Source: Salinigranum salinum (GTDB lineage Archaea > Halobacteriota > Halobacteria > Halobacteriales > Haloferacaceae). From it: a stretch of 64,000 nt of DNA. The stretch is from contig NZ_VTOJ01000002.1 of assembly GCF_009176545.1 (NCBI RefSeq), positions 558,001 through 622,000 on the forward strand, in the 5' to 3' direction. Below the pieces are notes generated by a model. The model was not told where the DNA came from, searched no databases, and saw nothing but the letters and a program-made list of their open reading frames with translations. Positions 17,019-25,958 of the stretch are shown here, piece after piece (the stretch's first letter is position 1; each line of letters starts with the position of its first letter). Position numbers and translations under genes: made by a program.

Positions 17019-18356
17019 CTATTCGACGTACTCGTACTTGCGTTCGTTCATCCGACCCCACCCGGCGAAGACGAACTCCCCAACCGGAGCGGTGAACTCC
17101 TCGACGTCGATCTCCTTGTCGTGGTTGTGGACGTCGTGGACCTGCTCGTACTCGTCGAACGAGAGGTCGTAGCGGCGGGCGATCTGCTCGTCGATAGTCA
17201 GCTGCTGGATCTCCTCCTTCCAGCCGTCCTGGACGGTCTCGGCGTGGATCTCCGCCTGTGCACCCGACCCGTACGACCCGACGAGGAGTTTCTCGCCCGT
17301 CAGCCCGCGGCCCGTCTCTGCGGCCGTCTGGAGCGCCGACGCTCGCGCGAGGTGGACCGAACCGGTGTACCAGTTGCCCAGCTGTCCCGAGAGGGTGAGC
17401 GTCGGGTCGATCGTGCGGTCGTACCAGTCGCGGTACCTGTCCGTCCCCTTGAGCCCGTCCATGTAGTCGCGAATGGCGTTCTCGTAGGCGTCCCAGCCGT
17501 CGAACGCCTCCTCGCGGGGCTGGCGACCGATCTCGGCGGCGAGTTCGTCCTCGATCTCGGTGTCGCGCGTCATGTGGCGGTAGCCGAGGAGCGCGGCCCG
17601 GCGGACCATCCCCGGGAACGGGGTGTGGAAGGGGATGTACGCGAAGTCGTCGGGGTGAGTGCGCCCGGCGACCGACTCGTAATCCTCGAGCGCCTCGCGC
17701 ATCCGTGCGAGATACACCTTCATCGAGCGCTTGCCGTCGACGGAGGGGAACTGCTGGTTCGGCTTGAGAAAGTCCGTCTCGTCCGCCGACCCGTACCCCT
17801 GGTCGGTCGACAGTTCGACCACGCTGGGGTCTTCGGAGATGAGCATGGCGACGGCGCCCGCACCCTGCGTCGCCTCGCCGGGGTCCCCTCTGGCGTAGAG
17901 CGCGGTGTCGGTGGCGATCACGAGCGCCGAGCGACCCCGGTGTCTGCCGGCTTTGATCCAGTTGTACGCGTCGTCGATGCTCTGGGTGCCCGCGACGCAG
18001 GCGAACTTCCGCTCGCCCTTGTTCGCGTGGTGGAAGTCGCCCTCGTACACCTGTTCGAGACAGCCCGCGATGTACGTCGAGACGGGTTTGGAGTTGTCGA
18101 ACGCCGACTCGGTGGCGACGTCGATCCGACCGATGGCCTGGGGTGTGAGCCCGCGGCGGTCCATCAGGCGCTTGGCCGCGTTGGCACCCATCGTGACGAT
18201 GTCCTCGTAGACGTCGGGCATCGACGAGGTGTACAGACCCAGCCCCTTCGTGTACTTCTCGGGGTCGTCCCCCTTCGTCGGCGCGAACGTGTTCGGGAGG
18301 TCCAGTTGAAGTTTGCCGGTCCAGATCTCGATGGCGTCGATCCCCACGCGTGTCAT
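17019..18356 (-). CDS. hmgB: Hydroxymethylglutaryl-CoA synthase
   Basis: 445 residues, condensing acetyl-CoA with acetoacetyl-CoA to HMG-CoA, the second step of the mevalonate pathway that feeds archaeal ether lipids. The catalytic residues of the family are visible: Glu83 in VATESAFDNSKP, Cys120 in KFACVAGTQS and His244 in IPFHTPFPGM. The GSYGSGAQAE loop near 375 is also conserved. Length and order match haloarchaeal and bacterial MvaS/HmgB. The start ATG 18356 is supported by a TATA-like box about 26 bases upstream. It stands alone; HMG-CoA reductase is not in the window. Confidence 0.95.
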   Translation of the reverse strand: MTRVGIDAIEIWTGKLQLDLPNTFAPTKGDDPEKYTKGLGLYTSSMPDVYEDIVTMGANAAKRLMDRRGLTPQAIGRIDVATESAFDNSKPVSTYIAGCLEQVYEGDFHHANKGERKFACVAGTQSIDDAYNWIKAGRHRGRSALVIATDTALYARGDPGEATQGAGAVAMLISEDPSVVELSTDQGYGSADETDFLKPNQQFPSVDGKRSMKVYLARMREALEDYESVAGRTHPDDFAYIPFHTPFPGMVRRAALLGYRHMTRDTEIEDELAAEIGRQPREEAFDGWDAYENAIRDYMDGLKGTDRYRDWYDRTIDPTLTLSGQLGNWYTGSVHLARASALQTAAETGRGLTGEKLLVGSYGSGAQAEIHAETVQDGWKEEIQQLTIDEQIARRYDLSFDEYEQVHDVHNHDKEIDVEEFTAPVGEFVFAGWGRMNERKYEYVE

Positions 18357-18377
18357 GGCCGACTGTTACTGCGGAGC

Positions 18378-18386
18378 TACATATGG
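18378..18386 (-). promoter_or_regulatory. TATA-like box of the HMG-CoA synthase gene
   Basis: On the reverse strand CATATGTAG centres about 26 bases before the ATG at 18356. This spacing implies transcription starts at or next to the start codon (leaderless mRNA). Confidence 0.5.
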
Positions 18387-18466
18387 GTTTGTCGATGGCG
18401 ATTACGTCGAACGTCGAACATCCCGGGACACACGGTAGACGACCCCGCCGTGTTCACCGCCGTCTC

Positions 18467-19459
18467 CTAGACCACCTTGCCGTTTCCATTGCCGTTCCCG
18501 TTCCCACTGCCGTTGCCATTGCCGTTCCCACTGCCGTTCCCGTTCTCATTGCCGTTGCCCCCGCTACCCGGCGATTCGACGGTCACGGTCTCCGTGGCCG
18601 TCGTCGCTGCGTTTCCGGAGTCCCGGACGACGATCTCGACCTCGTACGTTCCCCCGTCGAGGTCCTTGAACTGGGTCTCGCCAGTCTGCGACGTCCCGGA
18701 CACGTCGGGCGACCGTTCCGCGACGATCGCCCCGTCTCGTCTGACCGTGAGGTCGAGAGACGTGAGTTCGGCATCGTCCGTGACGGCCCAGTCGGCGTCG
18801 ATCTTGCCCGACTTGCCCGGTGACGTGACGTCGAACGTCGTGATCGTCGGAGGATCGTCCGGAGGTGGTGTGGACGTCGGTGTCGCGGTCGATGTCGCGG
18901 TGGGCGTGGACGTCGGTGTCGCAGTCGATGTCGCGGTGGGCGTGACCATCGGTGTCGCGGTCGACGTGGACGTCGGCGTCGCAGTCGACGTGGGGGGTGA
19001 CGCGGGTGTGGGCGTCGTCGTGGGTGGTCCGTACGCTGGTGCCGGGGTCGCCGTCAGCGTCGGCTCCACGACAGTCACACGGCCCTCGAAGACGACCGTT
19101 CCCGTCGCGTTCTCGACGACGAGGACGTCGAGGCGGGTTCCGGCAGGAGCCCCGGATATCGGGGTCGTCCACCTCGTTCCCTCCACGAACGAGTCGGGCA
19201 TCTCGTGGATCTCGCCCCGCGACCGGAGGACGACCTGGCCGTCGTCTATCGTCTCCCCGATCGTGTGTCGGACGGTCAACGTCGTGGTTCCGCCGCGGTC
19301 GATCGCGACCACGTCCACGTCGGACGCGGCAGACGACGACTGCTCGAGGGTAGAGGTGAGATAGAACCCACCGAACGCGGCAGCCGCGGAGACGACGATG
19401 CCCGTGAGGAGGAGGACGCCGATCACGTTGGCCTGACCCCGCCCGTCGGGCGCGTGCAT
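18467..19459 (-). CDS. Type IV pilin-like surface protein with low-complexity stalks
   Basis: 330 residues from MHAPDGRGQANVIGVLLLTG. The sequence GRGQANVIGVLLLTGIVVSAAAAFGG resembles archaeal prepilins: a charged leader, a likely PibD cleavage near the glycine, and one hydrophobic helix. A beta domain (about 45-135) is followed by a long TPT/TST repeat (about 137-195), a second beta domain (about 198-300, with an ITTFDVTSPGKSGK start) and a Gly-Asn-rich tail (GNGNGNGSGN-type). The much longer upstream open frame (to 20998) is antisense to the next gene and was rejected. Likely an extracellular or pilus-associated protein, divergent from 19649. Confidence 0.7.
   Translation of the reverse strand: MHAPDGRGQANVIGVLLLTGIVVSAAAAFGGFYLTSTLEQSSSAASDVDVVAIDRGGTTTLTVRHTIGETIDDGQVVLRSRGEIHEMPDSFVEGTRWTTPISGAPAGTRLDVLVVENATGTVVFEGRVTVVEPTLTATPAPAYGPPTTTPTPASPPTSTATPTSTSTATPMVTPTATSTATPTSTPTATSTATPTSTPPPDDPPTITTFDVTSPGKSGKIDADWAVTDDAELTSLDLTVRRDGAIVAERSPDVSGTSQTGETQFKDLDGGTYEVEIVVRDSGNAATTATETVTVESPGSGGNGNENGNGSGNGNGNGSGNGNGNGNGKVV
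18478..18560 (-). repeat. Gly-Asn coding microrepeat
   Basis: A short tandem repeat of 6-base units (TTGCCG/TTCCCG/TTCCCA on the plus strand) encodes the Gly-Asn-rich tail of the pilin-like protein. Such arrays are prone to length change by slippage. A second, looser GTCGCGGTCGATGTC-type repeat at about 18870-18990 encodes the Thr-Pro stalk. Confidence 0.7.
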
Positions 19460-19616
19460 GACGTGGTGGTTCGCGGTGTCGGTACATATCACCCTCGTAC
19501 CAAATATTACGATTGATATTAATATCGGGGGATGACCGGCGCCCGAACCCACGCTCCACAGGAAGCACGAGACGAGAGGCGACTCATCATCTCTATATTG
19601 ATAACCACGTCGCCAC

Positions 19617-19624
19617 ACATATAA
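19617..19624 (+). promoter_or_regulatory. TATA box for the 19649 surface-protein gene
   Basis: CATATAAC centres about 28 bases before ATG 19649, implying a leaderless transcript. A further AT-rich stretch at 19500-19531, including GATTGATATTAATATC, is near the divergent minus-strand gene at 19459 and may be its promoter or a shared regulatory site. Confidence 0.55.
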
Positions 19625-19648
19625 CCCGACTCCGGCATCGTTCGACTG

Positions 19649-21238
19649 ATGTTCGAGGGTGACGATCGTGGACAGTCGATACAGATCGGAGCGATCCTGC
19701 TGTTCGGTCTGCTCATCGTCGGCCTCTCGTTCACCCAGGCGTTCGTCGTCCCGCAAGAGAACAGGGGCGTCGAGTTCGGCAGCTACGTCAAGGCGAGCGA
19801 CGACCTCACCGCGTACTACCACGACGTCCTCGCCGCCGGGACCCAGGGCTCCCAGACGGGCCAGACGGTCCAGACGGGCGTGAGATACCCCACACGGACG
19901 ATACTCGTCAACCCCGGCCCGGCGGCGGGGACGGTCCGGACCACCGCGACGCGGAACGTGACGATCGCCGGCGTCCAAGCCGTCTCCGGTGAGCACCGCA
20001 ACGTCCGTGGGTTCTGGGACACGGATACCCGTGGACCACGGAACTACAGCACCAGGCACGTCGAGTTCGACCCCGGGTACAACGAGCTCGACGCGTCGCC
20101 GGTCGTCGTCTCCGGCGTCGGAACGTACCGGCTCGGGAGCGGCGGCCAGGTCGCGCTCACGGAGCAGTCGTTCCTCTCGGGCAACCGGATCACGCTGGTG
20201 ACCGTCGACGGCGAGGTCGAGACCGGGGGGATCTCGACGTCGCTCTCCGCCGCACCGACGAGCGTCGCCACGCGCTCGGTCACCGTGACAGGCGACGGCG
20301 GGAGCGACTTCACCATCACCCTCCCGGTGCCCGGCGACGCGACGGCGTGGAACGCCTCCAGTGGCGCGCGGAGCCTCCGCGGCAACCCGAACGTGGTCGG
20401 GACCGAGGTCAACGGTTCCCGCGTCGACGTGACGTTCGACGGCTCCGCGCGGTACACGCTCCGGCTGGCGAAGGTGACGGTCCGCGACAGTAGCGACTCG
20501 GGAATCGAGCCGGAGACGGCTCCGCAGTACATCGTCCCGGTCGACGGGAACGGGACACAGGTGCCGGCGACGGGGACGAGAGCGATCGGAGTGGAGGTCC
20601 GGGACGTGTACAACAATCCCGTCGCGGGGTCGACCGTCGAGTTTACCGCCACGGACGGGTCGTTCCCCGGTGGTGCCACGACGACGACCGTGACGACCGG
20701 AGCCGACGGGCGTGCCAGCGTCGAGTTCAACATCAGCAAGACCACCGACGTAGCGACGCTCACTGCCGAGATCGACGGAGCGGGACGCTCCCCGTACAAC
20801 GAGACGACGATCACGCTCGCCCGACAGGCTGCGGGGACCGACACGGGGACGGACAGCATCAACCCAGCCGAGGACGGCAGCATCAAGCTCGTCGAGGCGA
20901 TCGAGTCCGGCGGGGGCAGCACGAACGCGACGATAACGTTCGACAACACGCTGTCGGAGTCGGTGCGGATCACGTCGATCCGTTTCTCGTTCTACCACCC
21001 GATCTCGAGCGGTGGGGAGGTCGCCGACACGGCGACGATCGGCGGGAAGACGGTCGGGATTCCCGGGACGATCGAGACGCTCCCGAACGAACCCGTGCTC
21101 GACCCGGGGCTCGACACGGTGACGATCAGCTTCAGTCCCGGCGGTGTCAACACCGACGGGGACTTCTTCGTCGCGACCGTCACGTTCGACAAGGTCGACG
21201 GGAGACAGACGTACTTCGTCGTGATCCAGAAGCCGTAG
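19649..21238 (+). CDS. Large pilin-like secreted protein with bacterial Ig-like domain
   Basis: 529 residues. MFEGDDRGQSIQIGAILLFGLLIVGLSFTQAF gives a short charged leader and one hydrophobic helix like those of haloarchaeal pilin-type proteins. The body is beta-rich. About 300-395 (TGTRAIGVEVRDVYNNPVAG, then GADGRASVEF) is a Big-1/invasin-like immunoglobulin domain. Residues about 405-529 form a further beta domain (SIKLVEAIESGGG). It is divergent from the pilin-like gene at 18467-19459 with a 189-base intergenic space, suggesting joint function at the cell surface. Adhesion or stalk role is inferred. Confidence 0.7.
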   Translation: MFEGDDRGQSIQIGAILLFGLLIVGLSFTQAFVVPQENRGVEFGSYVKASDDLTAYYHDVLAAGTQGSQTGQTVQTGVRYPTRTILVNPGPAAGTVRTTATRNVTIAGVQAVSGEHRNVRGFWDTDTRGPRNYSTRHVEFDPGYNELDASPVVVSGVGTYRLGSGGQVALTEQSFLSGNRITLVTVDGEVETGGISTSLSAAPTSVATRSVTVTGDGGSDFTITLPVPGDATAWNASSGARSLRGNPNVVGTEVNGSRVDVTFDGSARYTLRLAKVTVRDSSDSGIEPETAPQYIVPVDGNGTQVPATGTRAIGVEVRDVYNNPVAGSTVEFTATDGSFPGGATTTTVTTGADGRASVEFNISKTTDVATLTAEIDGAGRSPYNETTITLARQAAGTDTGTDSINPAEDGSIKLVEAIESGGGSTNATITFDNTLSESVRITSIRFSFYHPISSGGEVADTATIGGKTVGIPGTIETLPNEPVLDPGLDTVTISFSPGGVNTDGDFFVATVTFDKVDGRQTYFVVIQKP

Positions 21239-21308
21239 CCGACCGCTCGGTTCACCTGCCAGAGCACCGAAAACCGTCCGTTCGGCCCGCTCCAGTTGGA
21301 GGGCCCGG

Positions 21309-21893
21309 TTACTCGTCGTCCTCTTCGATGACCTCAGGGTCCGCCAGCGCCGACTGCAGCGAGTCCAATCCCGACACCCAGTCCGAGACGAGACCGTAGT
21401 CGATGTCCTCCAGCACCGATACGTCGAGTTCGTCGTCGTCCTCGATGACGAGCGTCCCCGCCTGGACGACGTGGGCGAACGCGGTGTCGAGGTCTTCCTC
21501 CTCCTCGGCGGCGACCGCAGCCTCGACGTGTTCGCGGATGGTCCCCTCGGGGGCGGGGCCGCTGGCGACGTACTCCTCGGCGGCCGCGAAGACGCACCGG
21601 AGGCTCATCTGGACGCCGTCGACGAGCATGAGTTTCTCCTCGCTCTCGAACTCGACCTCCGAGAGGACGATCTCACCGATCTCGCGGATCTCCTCGAGGG
21701 CGGTCTCGTCGTCGACCACCTCGTCTTTGTACGCGGAGAGCACCTTCGCGACCGCGATGGCGGCGTCGTCCTGCATGTTGAACAGCAGTCGAGCCGACTC
21801 CTCGCTCTCGGGGTCGAGGTCTTCCTCGGCGACCCGCGACAGCCAGTTCTGCCAGCGTTCTTCGGAGTAGTAAGACTCCTCTGCCTCGGTCAT
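21309..21893 (-). CDS. DUF2150-like conserved archaeal protein
   Basis: 194 residues, extremely acidic (C-terminus VIEEDDE) and mostly helical: ERWQNWLSRVAEEDLDPESEESARLLFNMQDD near the start and SLRCVFAAAEEYVASGPAPEG in the middle. The pattern and length agree with what I remember of the DUF2150 family, conserved in haloarchaea and without known function. It is cytoplasmic, with no motif suggesting catalysis, and transcribed alone. Confidence 0.6.
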   Translation of the reverse strand: MTEAEESYYSEERWQNWLSRVAEEDLDPESEESARLLFNMQDDAAIAVAKVLSAYKDEVVDDETALEEIREIGEIVLSEVEFESEEKLMLVDGVQMSLRCVFAAAEEYVASGPAPEGTIREHVEAAVAAEEEEDLDTAFAHVVQAGTLVIEDDDELDVSVLEDIDYGLVSDWVSGLDSLQSALADPEVIEEDDE

Positions 21894-22019
21894 ACGTGAG
21901 CGTCTCCTCCCGTCGTCAAAGGCCTTTCTTCTCCGAGGCTCGGTGCGAGCGGGTCACACCCGCCACACGCGACGGGGTTCGAGGTTCGAAGCCGATCCCA
22001 GATCCGTCGCGCCCGTCGT

Positions 22020-22865
22020 TCACCGCTCCAGCGTCGCCTCGGTGTCGATCCCGTAGACGCGTGCGGGCGTCTCGACGTGTGCGCGGCGGACGGCGTCGTC
22101 GTAGCCCTCGTCGAGCAGCGTCCGGACGCGTCGCGGGACGGTCTTCGGCCCGAGGACCGCGCCCGGCCGGTCGGGGTCGTCGATGAAGTCCGTCTCCATC
22201 AGGAACGGCTCCTCCCGGTTGGCCGCCTCACGGAGCCAGTCCGGTTCGCTCATCACGCTCGGCGTCACGCCGCGGAACGTCCCGCTGGCGTAATGTTTGA
22301 CTACCTTCTCGCGGGGGAGACCACGTTCCTCGGCCCAGTCGCCGACCGCGGTCAGATCCTCCGTCGCCTCGGTGTGGAGCTGGACCGCACAGCCGCAGTC
22401 CGCACCGAGCGACAGCGCGTGGCGGAGCACGTCGTTCGAGGCCTCCCACACCGCGTCGGTGACGTCGTAGTGGGGGCGTCCGGACTTGAGCGCGAGCGCG
22501 CGACCCTCCGCGACGTACTCCGCCGCGACGTCGAGGCCGTCCTGCATGAGATCGCGAGCCGCCGCCGGTTCGAAACCGCGCTCGTCGACCAGCCGCGAGA
22601 CGAGCCCCGGATGGACGCCCAGGACGGGCCACGCTCGCCCGTCGAGCACGTCCGAGGCCCGGTCGACGACCGCGATCGTGGTCTCGAAGACGGCCCGGAA
22701 ATCGTCGCCCGACTTCACCTCGACGCCGAGCTGCCACGAGGGCTTGTTGACGACGAGGAGGTGGGTGCCGCCGACGCGAGCGAAGTCCTCGACGGCCTCG
22801 ATGCCCTGTCCGTGTGCGGGGTCGAGATGCAAGTGGTCGTCGAGTACCGGCGTACCGAGGTCCAT
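22020..22865 (-). CDS. TatD-like metal-dependent hydrolase
   Basis: 281 residues from MDLGTPVLDDHLHLDP. DDHLHL supplies the HxH metal pair of the TatD/amidohydrolase barrel. VLGVHPGLVSRL, AVQLHTEA (a His ligand) and VVKHYASG follow in TatD order, and MSEPDWLREA plus FLMETDFIDD gives the acidic residue near the C-terminus (E-T-D in TatD). Archaeal TatD-related enzymes act as metal-dependent phosphoesterases/DNases; the substrate here is inferred only. Longer in-frame starts reach into the next gene and were not used. Confidence 0.8.
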   Translation of the reverse strand: MDLGTPVLDDHLHLDPAHGQGIEAVEDFARVGGTHLLVVNKPSWQLGVEVKSGDDFRAVFETTIAVVDRASDVLDGRAWPVLGVHPGLVSRLVDERGFEPAAARDLMQDGLDVAAEYVAEGRALALKSGRPHYDVTDAVWEASNDVLRHALSLGADCGCAVQLHTEATEDLTAVGDWAEERGLPREKVVKHYASGTFRGVTPSVMSEPDWLREAANREEPFLMETDFIDDPDRPGAVLGPKTVPRRVRTLLDEGYDDAVRRAHVETPARVYGIDTEATLER

Positions 22866-22942
22866 GCCGGGCGTACGGCGTCGGACACAAAAGGAGGCCG
22901 GATTCGTGCCGGGACAGGCACAGGTCTCGCGCTCGCGTCGGG

Positions 22943-23302
22943 TCAGGCACCCGGGACGCCGAACGCCGACAGCGAGCCGACGCCGAACAGTGAGAGCACC
23001 GCCAGCACGACGAGCGAGGCGACCCACGCGACGAGCGCGATGCCCGCGGCCGAGACCCAGCCACCCGGGTAGCGCCAGTTCACCACCCCGACGTACGCCA
23101 CGAGCGTGAGGACCACGCCGAGGAACGGGATCCACCCGAGAAAGAGACCGACGAGCGCCCAGACGACCGCACCGATGAGTGCAGTGACGACCGCGTGGTC
23201 GAAGTCGCGCTCGCCGACGACGACGCGGGCACCGACGTAGATGCCGAACCCGCCGACGAGGAGGCTGACGACGAACCCGACGATCGAATCGATGAGTCCC
23301 AT
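22943..23302 (-). CDS. Small four-helix membrane protein
   Basis: 119 residues with four hydrophobic segments (about 5-25, 38-58, 60-75 and 82-112). Gly/Val/Leu-rich, with no motif. It lies between the TatD-like and NYN-domain genes on the same strand (78 and 65 bases apart), so they may share a transcript. Role unknown. Confidence 0.6.
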   Translation of the reverse strand: MGLIDSIVGFVVSLLVGGFGIYVGARVVVGERDFDHAVVTALIGAVVWALVGLFLGWIPFLGVVLTLVAYVGVVNWRYPGGWVSAAGIALVAWVASLVVLAVLSLFGVGSLSAFGVPGA

Positions 23303-23366
23303 AACGGTGGGAGGACCGCGAGTTTCAAGAGCGTTTCCACCCGCCGACGCGTCACCGACGTACCCC

Positions 23367-23822
23367 TCACTCGTCGAGCGTGACGTGTTCGCTGGCGGCG
23401 TTGCGGAGCGCGTCGGAGCGGCCGTGCGATCCCGGCGCGATCGCCACGGTCCGGACGCCGTACTCGTTCGCGACCTCGAGCGCGGGTTTGAAGTCGGTAT
23501 CGCGGGAGACGAGCGCGATCACGTCGGCGGTCCCCTCGGCGACCAGGCGAGTGAGGTCGACGGCGAGTTTGACGTCGACGTCACCGCTGGTGACCACCAC
23601 GTCGAACCCCCGCGCTTCGGCGGCCTGGATGAGTCCCGGGGTGGCGTGTTCGTCCACGTACAGCCTGGTCGTGGCCGGGCGACCGTACCGACGAGCGGCC
23701 GCCCGCAGGTCGTCGAGGTCGACGTCGAACTCGTCGCGGAGGACGTTCGGGCCGTCGACGAACAGCGCGACCCGGGGACTGTCGGTGGTTTCCCCGGCGA
23801 ACAGCCGGCCGAACAGGTCCAT
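23367..23822 (-). CDS. NYN-domain (LabA/DUF88-like) putative ribonuclease
   Basis: 151 residues from MDLFGRLFAGETTDSPRVALFVDGPNVLRDEF. The NYN fold of PIN-like nucleases is visible: VALFVDGPNVLR (first Asp), SGDVDVKLAVDLTRL (central acidic pair), and ALVSRDTDFKPALEVANEYGVRTVAIAPG (the SxDxDF motif). These residues coordinate metal in PIN-type RNases. Cellular role probably RNA processing or decay, inferred from the family. Confidence 0.8.
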   Translation of the reverse strand: MDLFGRLFAGETTDSPRVALFVDGPNVLRDEFDVDLDDLRAAARRYGRPATTRLYVDEHATPGLIQAAEARGFDVVVTSGDVDVKLAVDLTRLVAEGTADVIALVSRDTDFKPALEVANEYGVRTVAIAPGSHGRSDALRNAASEHVTLDE

Positions 23823-24056
23823 ACGGCCGTTACTGCCGATCGGCTCAAAGCTGTGGTGATTCGGGCGCGGGCCGGAGCCGCCGTCGACTCGTCCAGCCCG
23901 TGCCGCTCCGGCCAGACGCATCCCGGGGGAGTCGGCGTGACACCCCGTGACGCACCACCACGACAGGGCGGATCACTAGTACAGCCTAATACACCTTCAT
24001 CACGTTGCTACACATTTATCTTTACACTTATGTGGCTACAGTCGCTGTAATTTGAT

Positions 24057-24329
24057 ATGAGCGAAACCATGAGCGAAAAAAGCCTTTCATCGTTTATTAT
24101 TACAGATTCGATGAACGGCCACGGTGCCATCACGGTAGAGTCGGCCGAAGGCCACGCGACGTACCACGTCGTCGACTACGAGAACGGTAAGACGCGCGAA
24201 CGGTTGGCGTCGCTCACCGAAGGCTCACAGGTCCGGATGGCAGTCGAGCGTGCCGGCGTCAGGGCGAACGTCTGGAAGGCGACGAGACTCGTCGGCGGTA
24301 GTGGGAAGCCAACGCCGGTTCGCGCCTGA
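24057..24329 (+). CDS. Small conserved-looking protein, unknown function
   Basis: 90 residues from MSETMSEKSLSSFIITDS. The core is AITVESAEGHATYHVVDYENGKTRERLASLTEGSQVRMAVERAG, a compact beta-rich, possibly nucleic-acid-binding fold. An AT-rich region at 24010-24055 (including TTTATCTTTACACTTATG) supplies a promoter. The second Met (residue 5) is also possible as start. No family confidently recognised. Confidence 0.5.
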   Translation: MSETMSEKSLSSFIITDSMNGHGAITVESAEGHATYHVVDYENGKTRERLASLTEGSQVRMAVERAGVRANVWKATRLVGGSGKPTPVRA

Positions 24330-24848
24330 CGCGCTCTCTTACGACACCGCGCTCTGCTACCAGGTCCACCCTGTCTCGACGGCCCGGTCTGTCGCCTGTA
24401 TCGCTCTGTCTCACGGGGACCCGCGTTCCGCACGGTCAGTACTGCGTGTGGAGAGAGTCCGACCCGACGTCGTGCCGCACCGGCGAGAAGACGTGCTGTC
24501 CCGCGGACGGCCGTGCGTTCAGCGTCGACGCATCGCGGCCGACATGTCCGCGAACGTCGCCGTCTGCCTGGTCTCGGAGATCGTTTCGCCCTCGCCGCCC
24601 GTCGTAAAAATACTTACTACCATTGTAGTTACTTTATGCGTCGATCTACATAACTCTACTCATCGCGGGCGGGGCGGCCGCGTGAGTGCTCCGTCGAGCG
24701 TGGGCACCTGCGGGCGGGAGAGAGTGACCGGCGGGCGACCCGGGAAGGTCGACAGCGACCGATCGGCGAGGTGTCAAAGCCGGCAGACGGTCGGTTTCCC
24801 GCTCACCGGGATACCAAAGCATTACTTTGCCCCCGACAATCGTCCCGC
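24330..24848. other. Intergenic region with an AT-rich inverted repeat and the gcvT promoter
   Basis: About 520 bases with no supported gene. At 24604-24640 an AT-rich island contains ACTAC-CATT-GTAGT (24616-24629), a perfect 5-base inverted repeat with flanking partial symmetry, surrounded by TATA-like runs; it looks like a promoter/operator without an obvious gene. ATTACTTT at 24821-24828 lies about 21-28 bases before gcvT and may be its TATA box. The rest is GC-rich with arginine-rich frames. Confidence 0.45.
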
Positions 24849-25949
24849 ATGGCCCTTCGGAAGCCGCCACTGCGGGACGTTCACGCCGACTGGGACGCGA
24901 CGTTCACCGAGTTCGGTGGGTGGGACATGCCCGTGGAGTTCGACTCCATCAGGCGCGAGCATACGGCCGTGCGCGAACGGGCGGGGATCTTCGACGTCTC
25001 GCACATGGGCGAGATCGAAGTGTCCGGGCCCGACGCCACGGCGTTGATGCAGCGACTCACCTCGAACGACGTGACGGCGCTGTCCCCCGGCGACTCCCAG
25101 TACGCGGCGATCACGACCGACGAAGGGATCATCGTCGACGACACGATCGTCTACCGACTGCCGTCGACGGGCGACGAAACGTACCTCTTCGTCCCGAACG
25201 CGGGCCACGACGAGGAGACCGTCGAGTGGTGGACGAGACACCGCGACGAGTGGGGGTTCGACGCGACAGTCCGGAACACGACCGAGGACTGGGCGATGTT
25301 CGCGGTCCAGGGTCCGAACTCACCCGGCCTCGTCGACGAGGCGACCGCCACCCCTCTCGAGCTCGCTCGGTTCGCGATCGAGGAGGTGTCGATCGCGGGC
25401 ACGACCTGTCTCCTCGCGCGGACGGGTTACACGGGCGAGGACGGCTTCGAGGTGCTCTGCCCGTGGGACGAGGCCGAGGGGGTGTGGGACGCGTTCGTCG
25501 ACGACGACGAGTGTCCGCCGTGCGGCCTGGGTGCCCGCGATACGTTACGGATGGAGATGGGGTTCCTGCTCTCCGGACAGGACTTCCACCCCGACGACGA
25601 ACCCCGGAACCCGTTCGAGGCCGGAATCGGCTTCGCCGTCGACCTCGACACCGAGTTCGTCGGCCGGGACGCGCTCGAGCGCGTCCAGCGCGAGGGCGTC
25701 GACGAGCGGTTCGTCGGTATCGAACTCCTCGACCGTGGGATCGCCCGCCACGGCTACGACCTCACGACCGAGGCGGGCGACCACCTCGGCCACGTCACCA
25801 GCGGAACGATGAGTCCGACGCTCTCGAAGGCGATCGCGCTCGGCTACCTCCCCGTCGACTACGCCGAGCCAGGCACCCGCGTCGACGTCGTGGTACGCGG
25901 CTCGGGGAAAGCCGCGAGAGTCGTCGAACCGCCGTTTATCGACCGCTAA
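24849..25949 (+). CDS. gcvT: Glycine cleavage system T protein (aminomethyltransferase)
   Basis: 366 residues from ATG 24849 (MALRKPPLRDVHADWDATF); the longer frame from 24771 lacks family-like sequence. It transfers the methylene group from the aminomethyl-lipoyl H protein to tetrahydrofolate (or the archaeal equivalent), releasing ammonia. Conserved GcvT stretches include FGGWDMPVEFDSIRREH, GIFDVSHMGEIEVSG, LARTGYTGEDGFEV, GLGARDTLRMEMG and GYLPVDYAEPGTRV. First gene of gcvT-gcvH-gcvPA-gcvPB, with a 9-base gap to gcvH. Confidence 0.95.
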   Translation: MALRKPPLRDVHADWDATFTEFGGWDMPVEFDSIRREHTAVRERAGIFDVSHMGEIEVSGPDATALMQRLTSNDVTALSPGDSQYAAITTDEGIIVDDTIVYRLPSTGDETYLFVPNAGHDEETVEWWTRHRDEWGFDATVRNTTEDWAMFAVQGPNSPGLVDEATATPLELARFAIEEVSIAGTTCLLARTGYTGEDGFEVLCPWDEAEGVWDAFVDDDECPPCGLGARDTLRMEMGFLLSGQDFHPDDEPRNPFEAGIGFAVDLDTEFVGRDALERVQREGVDERFVGIELLDRGIARHGYDLTTEAGDHLGHVTSGTMSPTLSKAIALGYLPVDYAEPGTRVDVVVRGSGKAARVVEPPFIDR

Positions 25950-25958
25950 CACACAACA

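Noticed and set aside
18478-18990. CRISPR or regulatory repeat array
   Set aside because: The repeats are in frame and code for Gly-Asn and Thr-Pro low-complexity stretches of a surface protein.
18467-20998. An 843-codon open frame on the minus strand
   Set aside because: Only the last 330 codons look like protein. The upstream part is antisense to the surface-protein gene at 19649-21238 and is arginine/aspartate-rich shadow sequence.
24057-24329. Small gene as part of the gcv operon
   Set aside because: More than 500 bases with a separate promoter-like region lie between it and gcvT.
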